Notes: generated by a model from the letters alone, not told the origin. DNA of 64,000 nt from Roseateles noduli (GCA_002205125.1 NIOE01000006.1:186001-250000); one strand, 5' to 3'; shown: positions 37,268 to 45,928, counted from the stretch's first letter. Made by a program: numbers and translations.

Positions 37268-38491
37268 ATGAAGATGCCGTCGAAGTCCCTCGCGTTCCTG
37301 CCCGTCCAGACGGTCGCCCGCACCGCGCTCACGACGCTCGCCGCGTTCACCGCGCTGGCTGCGATCGTTCCCGCGGCCCATGCGGCCGACAAGCTCAAGG
37401 TCGGCATGCTGAGCACCTTGTCCGGCGCGGGTGCCGGGCTGGGCGTGGACATCCGCGACGGCTTCGCGCTGGCGGTGCAGCAGAACGGCGGAAAGCTCGG
37501 CGGCCTGCCGGTGGAGACCGTCATCGCCGACGACCAGCAGAACCCCGAGGTCGCCAAGCAGTCCGCCGAGCGGCTGCTCAAGCGCGACAAGGTCGACGTG
37601 ATGACCGGCATCGTGTTCTCCAACGTGATGCTGGCCGTCGGTCCGGGCGTCTTCGCCGCGCAGGTGCCCTACATCAGCGCCAACGCCGGCCCGTCGCAGT
37701 ACGCGGGCGAGCAGTGCAACCCCTACTTCTTCAACGTCGCCTGGCAGAACGACAACCTGCACGAGGCCATCGGCAAGACGGTGATGGACAAGGGCTTCAA
37801 GAAGGTCGTGGTGCTCGCGCCCAACTACCCGGCGGGCAAGGACGCGGTGGCCGGTTTCCGCCGCTACTACAAGGGCGTCGTCGCCGACGAGATCTACACC
37901 AAGCTCGGCCAGCTCGACTACTCGGCCGAACTCGCGCAGGCGCGCGCGGCCAAGCCCGACGCGATGTACATCTTCCTGCCCGGCGGCATGGGCATCAACT
38001 TCATCAAGCAGTTCGTCGGCGCGGGGCTGTCCAAGGACGTGACCCTCTTCGGACCGGGTTTCTCTGCCGATGAGGACGTGATCAAGGCCGTCGGCGAGCC
38101 GATGCTGGGCATGTTCAACAGCTCGCACTGGGCGCACGACCTCGACAACGCCGCCAACAAGCGCTTCGTCGCGGACTTCGTGAAGGCCTACGGCCGGCTG
38201 CCCTCGCTGTACGCGAGCCAGGGCTACGACGCGGCGCTGCTGATCGCCGCCGCGGTGCGCGACGTGAAGGGGAAGATCGAGGACAAGCCCGCGCTGCTCA
38301 AGGCGCTCAAGGCGGCGAAGTTCGAGTCGGTGCGCGGCCCCTTCCGCTTCAACCACAACCAGTACCCGGTGCAGGACTACTACCTGCGCGTGATCACGAA
38401 GGACCCGCAGGGCCGCGTGACCAACCGGACGCTGGGCAAGATCTTCGAGCAGCACGCGGACGCCTACGCGCCCCAGTGCAAGATGAAGTGA
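37268..38491 (+). CDS. livJ: Liv-type ABC transporter periplasmic binding protein
   Basis: A 407-residue periplasmic solute-binding protein of the branched-chain amino acid/amide family (Peripla_BP_6). The signal peptide ends near residue 41 (VPAAHA, then ADKLKVG). GMLSTLSGAGAGLGVDIRDGFALAV is the family N-lobe start. In catabolic clusters this family often binds aromatic acids, so anthranilate or a related aromatic amine is a reasonable ligand, though branched-chain amino acids cannot be excluded. It heads the JHMGF transporter set. Confidence 0.88.
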   Translation: MKMPSKSLAFLPVQTVARTALTTLAAFTALAAIVPAAHAADKLKVGMLSTLSGAGAGLGVDIRDGFALAVQQNGGKLGGLPVETVIADDQQNPEVAKQSAERLLKRDKVDVMTGIVFSNVMLAVGPGVFAAQVPYISANAGPSQYAGEQCNPYFFNVAWQNDNLHEAIGKTVMDKGFKKVVVLAPNYPAGKDAVAGFRRYYKGVVADEIYTKLGQLDYSAELAQARAAKPDAMYIFLPGGMGINFIKQFVGAGLSKDVTLFGPGFSADEDVIKAVGEPMLGMFNSSHWAHDLDNAANKRFVADFVKAYGRLPSLYASQGYDAALLIAAAVRDVKGKIEDKPALLKALKAAKFESVRGPFRFNHNQYPVQDYYLRVITKDPQGRVTNRTLGKIFEQHADAYAPQCKMK

Positions 38492-38514
38492 CCTGATCGG
38501 AACACCTCGTCGTC

Positions 38515-39435
38515 ATGGACCTGATCCTCGTCGCCGAGCAGGCGCTCAACGGCCTGCAGTTCGGGCTGATGCTGTTCCTGCTGGCCGCCGGCCTGACGCT
38601 GGTCTTCGGCATCATGGACCTGATCAACCTCGCGCACGGCTCGCTGTACATGGTCGGCGCCTACCTCGCCGCGGCGGCGATCGCGGCGGGTGCCTCGTTC
38701 CTGGTGGCGGTCCTCGCGGCGGTCGCGGGCACGGCGATCTTCGGCATGCTGCTCGAAGTGACGCTGCTGCGCCGGCTCTACCAGCGAGATCACCTCAGCC
38801 AGGTGCTGGCGACCTTCGCGTTGATCCTGATGCTCAACGAGGGCGTGCGCATGATCTGGGGCGAGCAGCCGCTGATGCTCAACACGCCGGCCGCCTTGTC
38901 CGGTCCGGTCGAGCTGCTGCCCGGCCTGATGTATCCGGCCTACCGTCTGCTGATCATCGGCGTGGGGCTGGCGGTGGCCGTCGCGCTCTACCTGCTGGTG
39001 ACGCGCACGCGCTGGGGCATGTGGGTGCGCGCCGGCGCGTCCAACCGCGCGATGACCACGGCGATGGGCGTGCCCGCGGACCGGCTGTTCACGGCGGTCT
39101 TCGGCATCGGCGCGGCGCTGTGCGCGCTGGCCGGGTCCCTGTTGGGACCGCTGCTGGCAGTGCAGGTCGGCATGGGCGAGAGCATCCTGATCCTGGCCTT
39201 CGTCGTGATCGTCATCGGCGGCATCGGCTCGATCCGCGGCGCGCTGGTCGGCGCGCTGCTGGTGGGCCTGGTGGACACCGGCTCGCGCACGCTGCTGCCG
39301 GCGGCGCTGCGGCAGATCGCCTCGCCGGAGGTCGCCTCCACGCTGGGGCCGTCGATCGCGGCCATCCTGATCTACGTGCTGATGGCGGCGGTGCTGTTCT
39401 GGAAACCGCGCGGCCTGTTCCCCGCGAGAGGCTGA
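38515..39435 (+). CDS. livH: Liv-type ABC transporter permease (LivH-like)
   Basis: A 306-residue inner-membrane permease with about eight hydrophobic helices. LNGLQFGLMLFLLAAGLTLVFG and the INLAHGSLYMVGAY block are characteristic of LivH. The cytoplasmic EAA-like loop and GGIGSIRGALVGALLVGLVDT sit near the end. It pairs with the LivM-like protein encoded 4 bases downstream. Confidence 0.93.
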   Translation: MDLILVAEQALNGLQFGLMLFLLAAGLTLVFGIMDLINLAHGSLYMVGAYLAAAAIAAGASFLVAVLAAVAGTAIFGMLLEVTLLRRLYQRDHLSQVLATFALILMLNEGVRMIWGEQPLMLNTPAALSGPVELLPGLMYPAYRLLIIGVGLAVAVALYLLVTRTRWGMWVRAGASNRAMTTAMGVPADRLFTAVFGIGAALCALAGSLLGPLLAVQVGMGESILILAFVVIVIGGIGSIRGALVGALLVGLVDTGSRTLLPAALRQIASPEVASTLGPSIAAILIYVLMAAVLFWKPRGLFPARG

Positions 39436-39439
39436 TCCG

Positions 39440-40441
39440 ATGACCGAGTCCCTGCGTCCGCGACGCACGCTGCTTCATCACCGCGCCGGCGGCGTCTGGA
39501 TCTGGGCGGTGTTCAGCGCGCTGGCGGCGCTGCCGCCGTTGCTGCAGGCGCTGGGCCTGGAGTTCTACACGGTGGTCGCTACGCGGGTGCTGATCTTCGC
39601 GATCGCGGCGGCGAGCCTGAACCTGATCCTCGGCTTCGGCGGGCTGGTGAGCTTCGGCCACGCGGCCTTCGTCGGGATCGGCGCGTACACGGTGGGGGTG
39701 CTGGCGGACGCCGGTGTGAGCTCGGCGTGGATCGCCTGGCCCGCGGCGATGGCCGTGTCCGGCATCGCGGCGGCGGTCATCGGCGCCATCAGCCTGCGCA
39801 CGCGCGGCGTCTACTTCATCATGATCACGCTGGCCTTCGCGCAGATGTTCCATTACCTGGCCGTCTCGCTGAAGGCCTACGGCGGCGATGACGGCCTGCC
39901 GGTGCCGTCGCGGTCGGTGTTGAACGGCCTGCCGGTGACGCTCACGGACGACGCGTCCTTCTTCTGGGTCGCGCTGGTGCTGTTCGCGCTGGTCTTCGCG
40001 GGGCTGCGGCGGCTGGTCAACTCGCCGCTGGGATGGCTGCTGCAGGCCGCGCGCGACAACGAGACCCGCGTCGCCGCGACCGGCGGCCGCGTGTTCGCGG
40101 TGCAGTGGACGGCCTTCGTCGTCGCCGGCGCGATCGCGGGACTGGCCGGCGCGCTGCTGGCCAACCTCAACGGCCTGGTGTCGCCACATCTGATGCATTG
40201 GTCGCAGTCGGGACAGCTGATGGTGATGGTGATCCTGGGCGGCGCCGGCGCGCTGTGGGGCGGGCCGCTCGGCGCGGCGGTGTTCCTGCTGCTGGAGGAA
40301 CTGCTGTCCGGCGTGACCATCCATTGGCAGTTCGCGCTCGGCGCGATCCTGCTCGTCGTAGTGCTGTTCGCGCCGCGGGGATTGACGGGGCTCTTCGATC
40401 GCGTCGGTACGAAGAAATCCAAGGGAGCCGCACATGCGTGA
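39440..40441 (+). CDS. livM: Liv-type ABC transporter permease (LivM-like)
   Basis: A 333-residue inner-membrane permease. LGFGGLVSFGHAAFVGIGAYTVG is the LivM hallmark, and GGAGALWGGPLGAAVFLLLEE matches the conserved cytoplasmic loop. About ten hydrophobic segments are visible. It overlaps the next ATPase gene by 8 bases (40434-40441). It forms the heterodimeric channel with LivH. Confidence 0.93.
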   Translation: MTESLRPRRTLLHHRAGGVWIWAVFSALAALPPLLQALGLEFYTVVATRVLIFAIAAASLNLILGFGGLVSFGHAAFVGIGAYTVGVLADAGVSSAWIAWPAAMAVSGIAAAVIGAISLRTRGVYFIMITLAFAQMFHYLAVSLKAYGGDDGLPVPSRSVLNGLPVTLTDDASFFWVALVLFALVFAGLRRLVNSPLGWLLQAARDNETRVAATGGRVFAVQWTAFVVAGAIAGLAGALLANLNGLVSPHLMHWSQSGQLMVMVILGGAGALWGGPLGAAVFLLLEELLSGVTIHWQFALGAILLVVVLFAPRGLTGLFDRVGTKKSKGAAHA

Positions 40442-41237
40442 CATCGCTGCGGCCGCCTTGCCATCGGCGCTGCCTGAGCTCTCGCTGCTGCAGGTGCATC
40501 GACTGGTCAAACGGTTCGGCGCGCTGACCGCGACCGACGAGGCGAGCTTCGAGGTCCGGGCCGGTGAGACCCATGCGCTGATCGGTCCGAACGGCGCCGG
40601 CAAGACGACGCTGATCCACCAGATCTCCGGTGCGCTGGCACCGGACGGCGGCGGCATCTTCTTCGACGGCGAGGACGTGACCGCGCTGACGATGCCCCGA
40701 CGCGTGAGCGAGGGCCTCGTCCGCTCGTTCCAGATCACCAGCATCTACCGGCGCTTCACGGTGCTGGACAACGTCGTGCTGGCGGTGCTCGCACGGCGGC
40801 CGTCGGCGCCGTCGTGGTGGCGCTCCGCGCGAGCGGACGAGGCGGCGTATGCCGACGCCGAAGCGATGCTCGCGCTGGTCGGCCTTGCGCCGATGGCCGA
40901 CCGCGTCGCGGGCAGCCTCGCGCACGGCGAGCAACGTCAGCTGGAGCTTGCGCTGGCGCTCGCCGCGCGGCCGCGCCTGCTGCTGCTCGACGAACCGATG
41001 GCCGGCATGGGGCCCGACGAATCGGCGCGCATGGTCGAACTGCTGGCGGCGCTGAAGGCGCAACACCTGACCCTGCTGCTGGTCGAGCATGACATGGACG
41101 CCGTGTTCAAGCTCGCCGACCGGGTGTCGGTGCTGGTGAGCGGCCGTGTGATCGCGACCGGATCTCCGGACGAGATCCGCAACGATGCGGCGGTCAGGCA
41201 GGCCTACCTCGGCGACGAGGCAGAGGAGCTCGCATGA
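40434..41237 (+). CDS. livG: Liv-type ABC transporter ATPase (LivG-like)
   Basis: A 267-residue ATP-binding subunit. Walker A is GPNGAGKTTL, the signature-like motif is LAHGEQRQLELALAL, Walker B is LLLLDEPMAGMGPDE and the switch His lies in LLVEHDMDAVF. The long LivG-type loop after Walker A is present. The gene starts inside livM and ends in a 4-base overlap with livF, so the set is translationally coupled. Confidence 0.93.
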   Translation: MRDIAAAALPSALPELSLLQVHRLVKRFGALTATDEASFEVRAGETHALIGPNGAGKTTLIHQISGALAPDGGGIFFDGEDVTALTMPRRVSEGLVRSFQITSIYRRFTVLDNVVLAVLARRPSAPSWWRSARADEAAYADAEAMLALVGLAPMADRVAGSLAHGEQRQLELALALAARPRLLLLDEPMAGMGPDESARMVELLAALKAQHLTLLLVEHDMDAVFKLADRVSVLVSGRVIATGSPDEIRNDAAVRQAYLGDEAEELA

Positions 41238-41947
41238 GCGACGCGCTGCTGGAGATCGACGGCCTGCGCGCCGGCTACGGCGACAGCCAGGTGCTGTTCG
41301 GCCTGGACCTGCGCATCGCGCCGGGCGAGGTGGCGACGCTGCTGGGCCGCAACGGCATGGGCAAGAGCACGACGCTGCGCTGCCTGACCGGCTGGCTGGC
41401 GCCCAGCGGCGGCCGCATCCGCTTCGCCGGCGAGGACGTCACCGGCTGGCGCGCCGACCGCATCGCGCGCCTGGGCCTCGCGATCGTGCCCGAAGGCCGG
41501 CAGGTCTTCCCCAACCTCAGCGTGCTCGAACACCTGAAGGCTTTCGAAGCCAATCGCTGCCGCGCTTCGGAGCCGTGGACCGTCGAGCGTGTCTTCGCGC
41601 TCTTCCCGCGGCTCAAGGAACGCGCCTCCAACATGGGCCAGCAGCTCTCGGGCGGCGAGCAGCAGATGCTCGCCATCGGCCGCGCGCTGGTGACCAATCC
41701 GCGGCTGCTGGTGCTGGACGAAGCGACCGAGGGCCTCGCGCCCTTGATCCGCGAGGACATCTGGCGCTGCCTGGACACGCTGCGTCAGGGCGGCCAGACC
41801 ATCCTGGTGGTCGACAAGTACGTGAAGCGCCTGATCAGGCTCGCGGACCGGCACAGCATCCTGGAGCGCGGGCAGGTGGTGTGGCGCGGTGATTCGGCCG
41901 CGCTCGCGGCCGATCACGGGCTGTGGCATCGGCATCTGGGCGTTTGA
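41234..41947 (+). CDS. livF: Liv-type ABC transporter ATPase (LivF-like)
   Basis: A 237-residue second ATPase. Walker A is GRNGMGKSTT, the signature is LSGGEQQMLAIGRAL, Walker B is LLVLDEATEGLAP. The H-loop is altered: where LivF usually has a His (VEQN/VEH), this protein reads LVVDKYVKRL, lacking the switch His. That is a common LivF variant in which only one of the two sites is fully canonical. The ATG overlaps the livG stop (ATGA). Confidence 0.92.
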   Translation: MSDALLEIDGLRAGYGDSQVLFGLDLRIAPGEVATLLGRNGMGKSTTLRCLTGWLAPSGGRIRFAGEDVTGWRADRIARLGLAIVPEGRQVFPNLSVLEHLKAFEANRCRASEPWTVERVFALFPRLKERASNMGQQLSGGEQQMLAIGRALVTNPRLLVLDEATEGLAPLIREDIWRCLDTLRQGGQTILVVDKYVKRLIRLADRHSILERGQVVWRGDSAALAADHGLWHRHLGV

Positions 41948-41980
41948 GCGGAGAAGGAACGACATGACCAGGAGAACCCC

Positions 41981-42424
41981 ATGACGGCTGCTTTCGAGCG
42001 CGAGGTGCTGATCCGTTTCGGGCATTGCGACCCGGCGGGGATCGTGTTCTTCCCGCGCTATTTCGAGATGCTGAACGCCTTCGTCGAGGACTGGTTCAAC
42101 GAAGGGCTGAGCGTGCCGTATGCGGAGCTGCTCGGCCCACGCCGCATCGGCCTGCCGACGGTGCAGCTGCAGACCAACTTCGAGCGCATCAGCCGCCAGG
42201 GCGAGCGGCTGACGCAGCGGCTTTGGATCGAGCGCGTCGGGCGCAGCTCGCTGTCGTTGCGTGTGAGCTTCGACGGTGCCGACGGTCCTCGTGTGAGCTT
42301 CGGCCAGGTGCTGGTGTGCACCTCGCTGGAGACGCACCAGTCGCAACCTTTCCCCGAGGATGTCCGCGCCGCGCTGGTGCGGGCGGTCCAGCAGCAGCAA
42401 TCCCATCAATCGTCAGAGCAGTAG
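41981..42424 (+). CDS. 4-hydroxybenzoyl-CoA-thioesterase-family hotdog protein
   Basis: A 147-residue acyl-CoA thioesterase of the 4HBT family. The block FGHCDPAGIVFFPRYFEMLN contains the catalytic Asp (D17), and the beta-strand VQLQTNFERISRQGERLTQRL follows. In CoA-dependent aromatic pathways such enzymes release CoA from dead-end thioesters. It lies 33 bases after livF and 13 before the RidA gene. Its preferred substrate is unknown. Confidence 0.9.
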   Translation: MTAAFEREVLIRFGHCDPAGIVFFPRYFEMLNAFVEDWFNEGLSVPYAELLGPRRIGLPTVQLQTNFERISRQGERLTQRLWIERVGRSSLSLRVSFDGADGPRVSFGQVLVCTSLETHQSQPFPEDVRAALVRAVQQQQSHQSSEQ

Positions 42425-42437
42425 AGGAGTCACGACG

Positions 42438-42905
42438 ATGAGCGACAACAACGAGAACGAGAAGACAAGCGCCGGTGCCGACACCGGTGCAGGCACGAGC
42501 GCCAAGCGCGTGCTCCAGCCCGCGGGCTGGGCGGCGCCGCGCGGCTACGCGAACGGCGTGGCCGCGAGCGGTACGCTGGTGAGCGTGGCTGGTCAGATCG
42601 GCTGGAACGGCCAATGCCAGTTCGAGAGCGACGACTTCGTCGCGCAGTGCCGCCAGGCGCTGAGCAACATCAAGGCGGTGCTGGCCGAAGCCGGCGCCGA
42701 GCCGCGCCACATCGTGCGCATGACCTGGTACCTGCTCGACAAGCGCGAGTACGTCGCGCGCGGCCGCGAGGTGGGCCAGGCCTACCGCGAGGTGCTGGGC
42801 AGCGAGTACGGCATCGCGATGACGGCGGTGCAGGTCGCGGGTCTGATCGAGGACCGTGCGAAGGTTGAAATCGAGGTGACAGCGGTGGTGCCGGCGCGGG
42901 ACTAG
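42438..42905 (+). CDS. RidA/YjgF-family enamine/imine deaminase
   Basis: A 155-residue RidA-fold protein. After a hydrophilic leader of about 22 residues it has GYANGVAASGTLVSVAGQIGWN, FVAQCRQALSNIKAVLAEAGAE, IVRMTWYLLDKREY and the end VQVAGLIEDRAKVEIEVTAVVP with the conserved C-terminal Glu. The position normally held by the RidA Arg reads LIEDRAKVEIE, as in related subfamilies. RidA proteins hydrolyse reactive enamines or imines. The expected product of the fused flavoenzyme (2-amino-5-oxocyclohex-1-enecarboxyl-CoA) is an enamine, so a catabolic role is attractive. A GAGGAG ribosome-binding site is present. Confidence 0.9.
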   Translation: MSDNNENEKTSAGADTGAGTSAKRVLQPAGWAAPRGYANGVAASGTLVSVAGQIGWNGQCQFESDDFVAQCRQALSNIKAVLAEAGAEPRHIVRMTWYLLDKREYVARGREVGQAYREVLGSEYGIAMTAVQVAGLIEDRAKVEIEVTAVVPARD

Positions 42906-42941
42906 GATCGGTTGGAACGCATTCAAGAACGGAAGAGACAC

Positions 42942-44135
42942 ATGAGCCACGCATCCAAGGCCGCGAAGGCGGCATTCCACTGGGACGATCCGCTGCTGCT
43001 GGACCAGCAGCTGACCGACGACGAACGCGCCGTGCGCGACGCCGCGGCGGCCTACTGCCAGGACCGTCTGGCGCCGCGCGTGCTGGAGGCTTTCCGGCAC
43101 GAGCAGACCGACGTGGCGATCTTCCGCGAGATGGGCGAGCTGGGCCTGCTCGGTCCGACGATCCCGGAGGAATACGGCGGCGCCGGCCTGAACTACGTCT
43201 GCTACGGGCTGGTCGCGCGCGAGGTGGAACGCGTGGACAGCGGCTACCGCTCGATGATGAGCGTGCAGAGCTCGCTGGTGATGGTGCCGATCAACGAATT
43301 CGGCAACGAGGCGACCAAGCGCAAGTACCTGCCCAAGCTGGCCAGCGGCGAGTGGATCGGCTGCTTCGGCCTGACGGAGCCGGACCACGGCTCGGACCCG
43401 GGCTCGATGGTGACGCGGGCGCGCAAGGTCGACGGCGGGTATGCGCTGAGCGGCAGCAAGATGTGGATCACCAACAGCCCGATCGCGGACGTGTTCGTGG
43501 TCTGGGCCAAGGACGACGGCGGGCAGATCCGCGGCTTCGTGCTGGAGAAGGGCTGGAAGGGCCTGAGCGCGCCGGCGATCCACGGCAAGGTGGGTCTGAG
43601 AGCGTCGATCACCGGCGAGATCGTGATGGACGGGGTCTTCTGCCCGGAGGAGAACGCCTTCCCCGACGTGCGCGGCCTGAAGGGTCCGTTCACCTGTCTG
43701 AACAGCGCGCGGTACGGCATCGCGTGGGGGGCGCTGGGCGCGGCGGAATTCTGCTGGCACACGGCGCGGCAGTACACGATGGACCGCAAGCAATTCGGCA
43801 AGCCGCTGGCGGCCAACCAGCTGGTGCAGAAGAAGCTGGCGGACATGCAGACCGAGATCACGCTGGGCCTGCAGGGCTGCCTGCGGCTGGGCCGCATGAA
43901 GGACGAGGGCACGGCGTCGGTGGAGATCACGTCGATCATGAAGCGCAACAGCTGCGGCAAGTCGCTGGAGATCGCGCGCACGGCGCGGGACATGCTGGGC
44001 GGCAACGGCATCAGCGACGAGTTCGGCATCGCCAGACACCTGGTCAACCTGGAGGTGGTCAACACCTACGAGGGCACGCACGACATCCATGCGTTGATCC
44101 TGGGGCGCGCGCAGACGGGGATTGCGGCGTTCTGA
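42942..44135 (+). CDS. gcdH: Glutaryl-CoA dehydrogenase
   Basis: FAD enzyme that oxidises and decarboxylates glutaryl-CoA to crotonyl-CoA. The 397-residue protein has [18 protein letters not shown] at the N-terminus, [31 protein letters not shown], the GcdH-typical substrate block and the catalytic-Glu motif [21 protein letters not shown]. It is the last gene of the anthranilate-CoA array, followed 25 bases later by a terminator. It supplies the link from ring-opened C7 intermediates to central metabolism. The ATG at 42942 is favoured by GGAAGAG upstream. Confidence 0.95.
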   Translation: MSHASKAAKAAFHWDDPLLLDQQLTDDERAVRDAAAAYCQDRLAPRVLEAFRHEQTDVAIFREMGELGLLGPTIPEEYGGAGLNYVCYGLVAREVERVDSGYRSMMSVQSSLVMVPINEFGNEATKRKYLPKLASGEWIGCFGLTEPDHGSDPGSMVTRARKVDGGYALSGSKMWITNSPIADVFVVWAKDDGGQIRGFVLEKGWKGLSAPAIHGKVGLRASITGEIVMDGVFCPEENAFPDVRGLKGPFTCLNSARYGIAWGALGAAEFCWHTARQYTMDRKQFGKPLAANQLVQKKLADMQTEITLGLQGCLRLGRMKDEGTASVEITSIMKRNSCGKSLEIARTARDMLGGNGISDEFGIARHLVNLEVVNTYEGTHDIHALILGRAQTGIAAF

Positions 44136-44160
44136 GACGTCAGGTTCCAGAGGGAGAGAA

Positions 44161-44181
44161 GGGCGCTGCGGCGCCCTTTTT
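44161..44181 (+). terminator. Rho-independent terminator after gcdH
   Basis: A 6-bp GC stem GGGCGC/GCGCCC with a 4-base loop and five T follows gcdH. It marks the end of the anthranilate-CoA array and isolates it from the AbiE promoter a few bases further. Confidence 0.9.
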
Positions 44182-44185
44182 CATG

Positions 44186-44239
44186 CCCAAATCATATGCA
44201 GAAAGTTGCAAAAATGCGTCTTTCTGCGTATGGTTTGGG
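44186..44239 (+). promoter_or_regulatory. AbiE promoter with long inverted-repeat operator
   Basis: Two 20-base arms (44186-44205 and 44220-44239) are complementary at 18 of 20 positions around a 14-base spacer. The -35 TTGCAA (44206-44211) lies in the spacer and the -10 TATGGT (44229-44234), 17 bases away, lies in the right arm. The predicted transcription start falls at about 44241, the A of the abiEi ATG. AbiEi-type antitoxins are known to bind paired inverted sites in their own promoter and repress it. Confidence 0.75.
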
Positions 44240-44240
44240 G

Positions 44241-45059
44241 ATGAATTCCCTCGACCGATTCATCGACGCGCAGCTCGCTCGCGGGAGAGCGGCGTTCTCT
44301 CGGACGGAGTTGGCCGAGTCGGCCGGATTGACCGATTCGGGCCTTCGATCGGCGTTGGTGCGCCTGGGCAAGCGGCATCGTCTCGTGACGCCGTACAAGA
44401 ATTTCTACGTCGTTCTGCATCCGTCGGAAGTGATCATGGGCGCCCCTGATGTGGATCAGTGGATTGATCCCCTCATGAAGCATCTCAACCTGGACTATCG
44501 AGTCTCGTTGCTGAGGGCCGCCGCGCTTCACGGCTCTTCGCACCAGGCGGCGATGGTCTTCCAGGTGATCGTTCCGAAGCAATTGCGTGGCTTCGAGATC
44601 GGCCGGCAGCGCATCCAGTTCCTGACGCAGGCAGCGAGCGAATTCAATGCGGTCAATCAAAGCGAATTTCTGACAAGAATCAAATCGCCCTCTGGCTTTG
44701 CGAAGGCCGCTGGCGTCGAATTGACGCTCCTTGATGCGGCCCGCTATTCAGACAGCGCGGGCGGCATCAACGGCGTCGCACAGATGGTCATGACCTTCGG
44801 CGACATCGCCGCCCCTCGGCGCTTGTCGCAACTGGCCGCCCATTACGAGACGCCGTGTGTGCGACGACTCGGTTTTCTTCTTGAGTACTTCCAGCACGGC
44901 AAGCAGGCGAAGGCGCTGGAGCCCTTTGCCGCCGCCGCCAAGACGACGGTGCTGCTGGACCCAGCAGCCAAGCCGGTGATCGCCTCGCTGGCGGAGGACT
45001 TCGAGAAGAACGCCAAATGGAAACTCCTCTTGAACGGGGAGGTGGAGATAGATCTTTGA
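44241..45059 (+). CDS. abiEi: AbiEi-family antitoxin and autorepressor (type IV toxin-antitoxin)
   Basis: A 272-residue AbiEi-type protein. The N-terminal winged helix (about 14-60, FSRTELAESAGLTDSGLRSALVRLGKRHRLV, then KNFYVVLHP) binds the promoter. The C-terminal domain (about 70-270) counters the toxin. In AbiE systems the antitoxin does not bind the toxin protein and the pair aborts phage infection. The ATG at 44241 follows the predicted -10 by six bases with no separate ribosome-binding site, suggesting a leaderless message; an earlier ATG at 44196 would lie inside the operator. Codons and composition look less GC-rich than the flanking genes. The toxin gene overlaps its stop. Confidence 0.88.
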   Translation: MNSLDRFIDAQLARGRAAFSRTELAESAGLTDSGLRSALVRLGKRHRLVTPYKNFYVVLHPSEVIMGAPDVDQWIDPLMKHLNLDYRVSLLRAAALHGSSHQAAMVFQVIVPKQLRGFEIGRQRIQFLTQAASEFNAVNQSEFLTRIKSPSGFAKAAGVELTLLDAARYSDSAGGINGVAQMVMTFGDIAAPRRLSQLAAHYETPCVRRLGFLLEYFQHGKQAKALEPFAAAAKTTVLLDPAAKPVIASLAEDFEKNAKWKLLLNGEVEIDL

Positions 45060-45928
45060 TTCCTCAGGCATTCATCAATGACTGGAAGGTGCACGCACCA
45101 TGGCCCAACCCCCGTCAGGTCGAACAGGACCTGATCATCTGCCGCGCGCTGTGTGACCTGTTCAATTCGCCGGCCTTGAAAGGCCGGATCGCTTTTCGTG
45201 GTGGCACCGCGATCAACAAGTTGCTGTTCCCGGAGCCGTTGCGCTACTCGGAGGACATCGATCTGGTGCAGACGAGGGCGGAGCCGATTGGCAAGACCAT
45301 CGATGCGATCAGGGAGGCACTGGAGTGGCTTGGTGTACCGGCGCGCAAGGTTGCCGGACATTCGATGCATCTCAACTACCGGTTCAATCCGGAGGTGGCG
45401 CCTGAAGAACGATTGCTGCTTAAGGTCGAGATGAACACGCGAGAGCACGCGAACCTGTTGGGGCTGCGCGAGATGCCCTTCAAGATGCGGAACGAGTGGT
45501 ACAGCGGCAGCTGCGAGATCTGTACCTTCGCTCCGGAAGAACTCTTTGGCACGAAGTTGCGCGCGCTGCTCCAACGCCGGAAGAATCGTGATCTCTTCGA
45601 TCTTCATCACGGGCTGCGTCTCCTCGGGCTTGACGCGCGCCTGGTCATCCAGGCCTTCGATCACTACCTGGGTCTGGAAGGCGTCGCGATCACACGAGCT
45701 CATGCCGAGGAGCGCATGCTCAAGAAGCTGATCGCGAGCTTGACCGACGACATCGGACCCCTGCTCCCCGCTGGCATACGTTTCGAAGAGACGGATGCGA
45801 TCGCCGCGTTCGAACACGTCTGGCGCGAGGTGATCGCGCAGCTCCCGGGCGACGGTTGGAAGCGGACGCCCGATGTGCTGGAAGAGTTCCGCCTCTGCAA
45901 GTTTCCCGGCTTGCTCGAAGGCATCTGA
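45056..45928 (+). CDS. abiEii: AbiEii-family nucleotidyltransferase toxin
   Basis: A 290-residue nucleotidyltransferase-like toxin. The motif FRGGTAINKLLF (47-58) followed by YSEDIDLV (64-71, D67 and D69) forms the polymerase-beta-type active site, and LFGTKLRALLQRRKNRDLFDLHH is the later conserved Lys/Asp block. I chose the TTG at 45056 (TTGA overlap with the antitoxin stop, GGAG upstream), because it gives an N-terminus reading MIPQAFINDWKVHAPWP as in homologues; an in-frame ATG at 45017 would add 13 unusual residues. AbiEii transfers nucleotides (GTP-dependent) to block growth. A GC-rich hairpin follows at once. Confidence 0.88.
   Translation: MIPQAFINDWKVHAPWPNPRQVEQDLIICRALCDLFNSPALKGRIAFRGGTAINKLLFPEPLRYSEDIDLVQTRAEPIGKTIDAIREALEWLGVPARKVAGHSMHLNYRFNPEVAPEERLLLKVEMNTREHANLLGLREMPFKMRNEWYSGSCEICTFAPEELFGTKLRALLQRRKNRDLFDLHHGLRLLGLDARLVIQAFDHYLGLEGVAITRAHAEERMLKKLIASLTDDIGPLLPAGIRFEETDAIAAFEHVWREVIAQLPGDGWKRTPDVLEEFRLCKFPGLLEGI

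Noticed and set aside
36449-38455. A 668-codon minus-strand open frame opposite the CoA ligase and LivJ genes
   Set aside because: Antisense shadow across two well-supported genes with unrelated functions.
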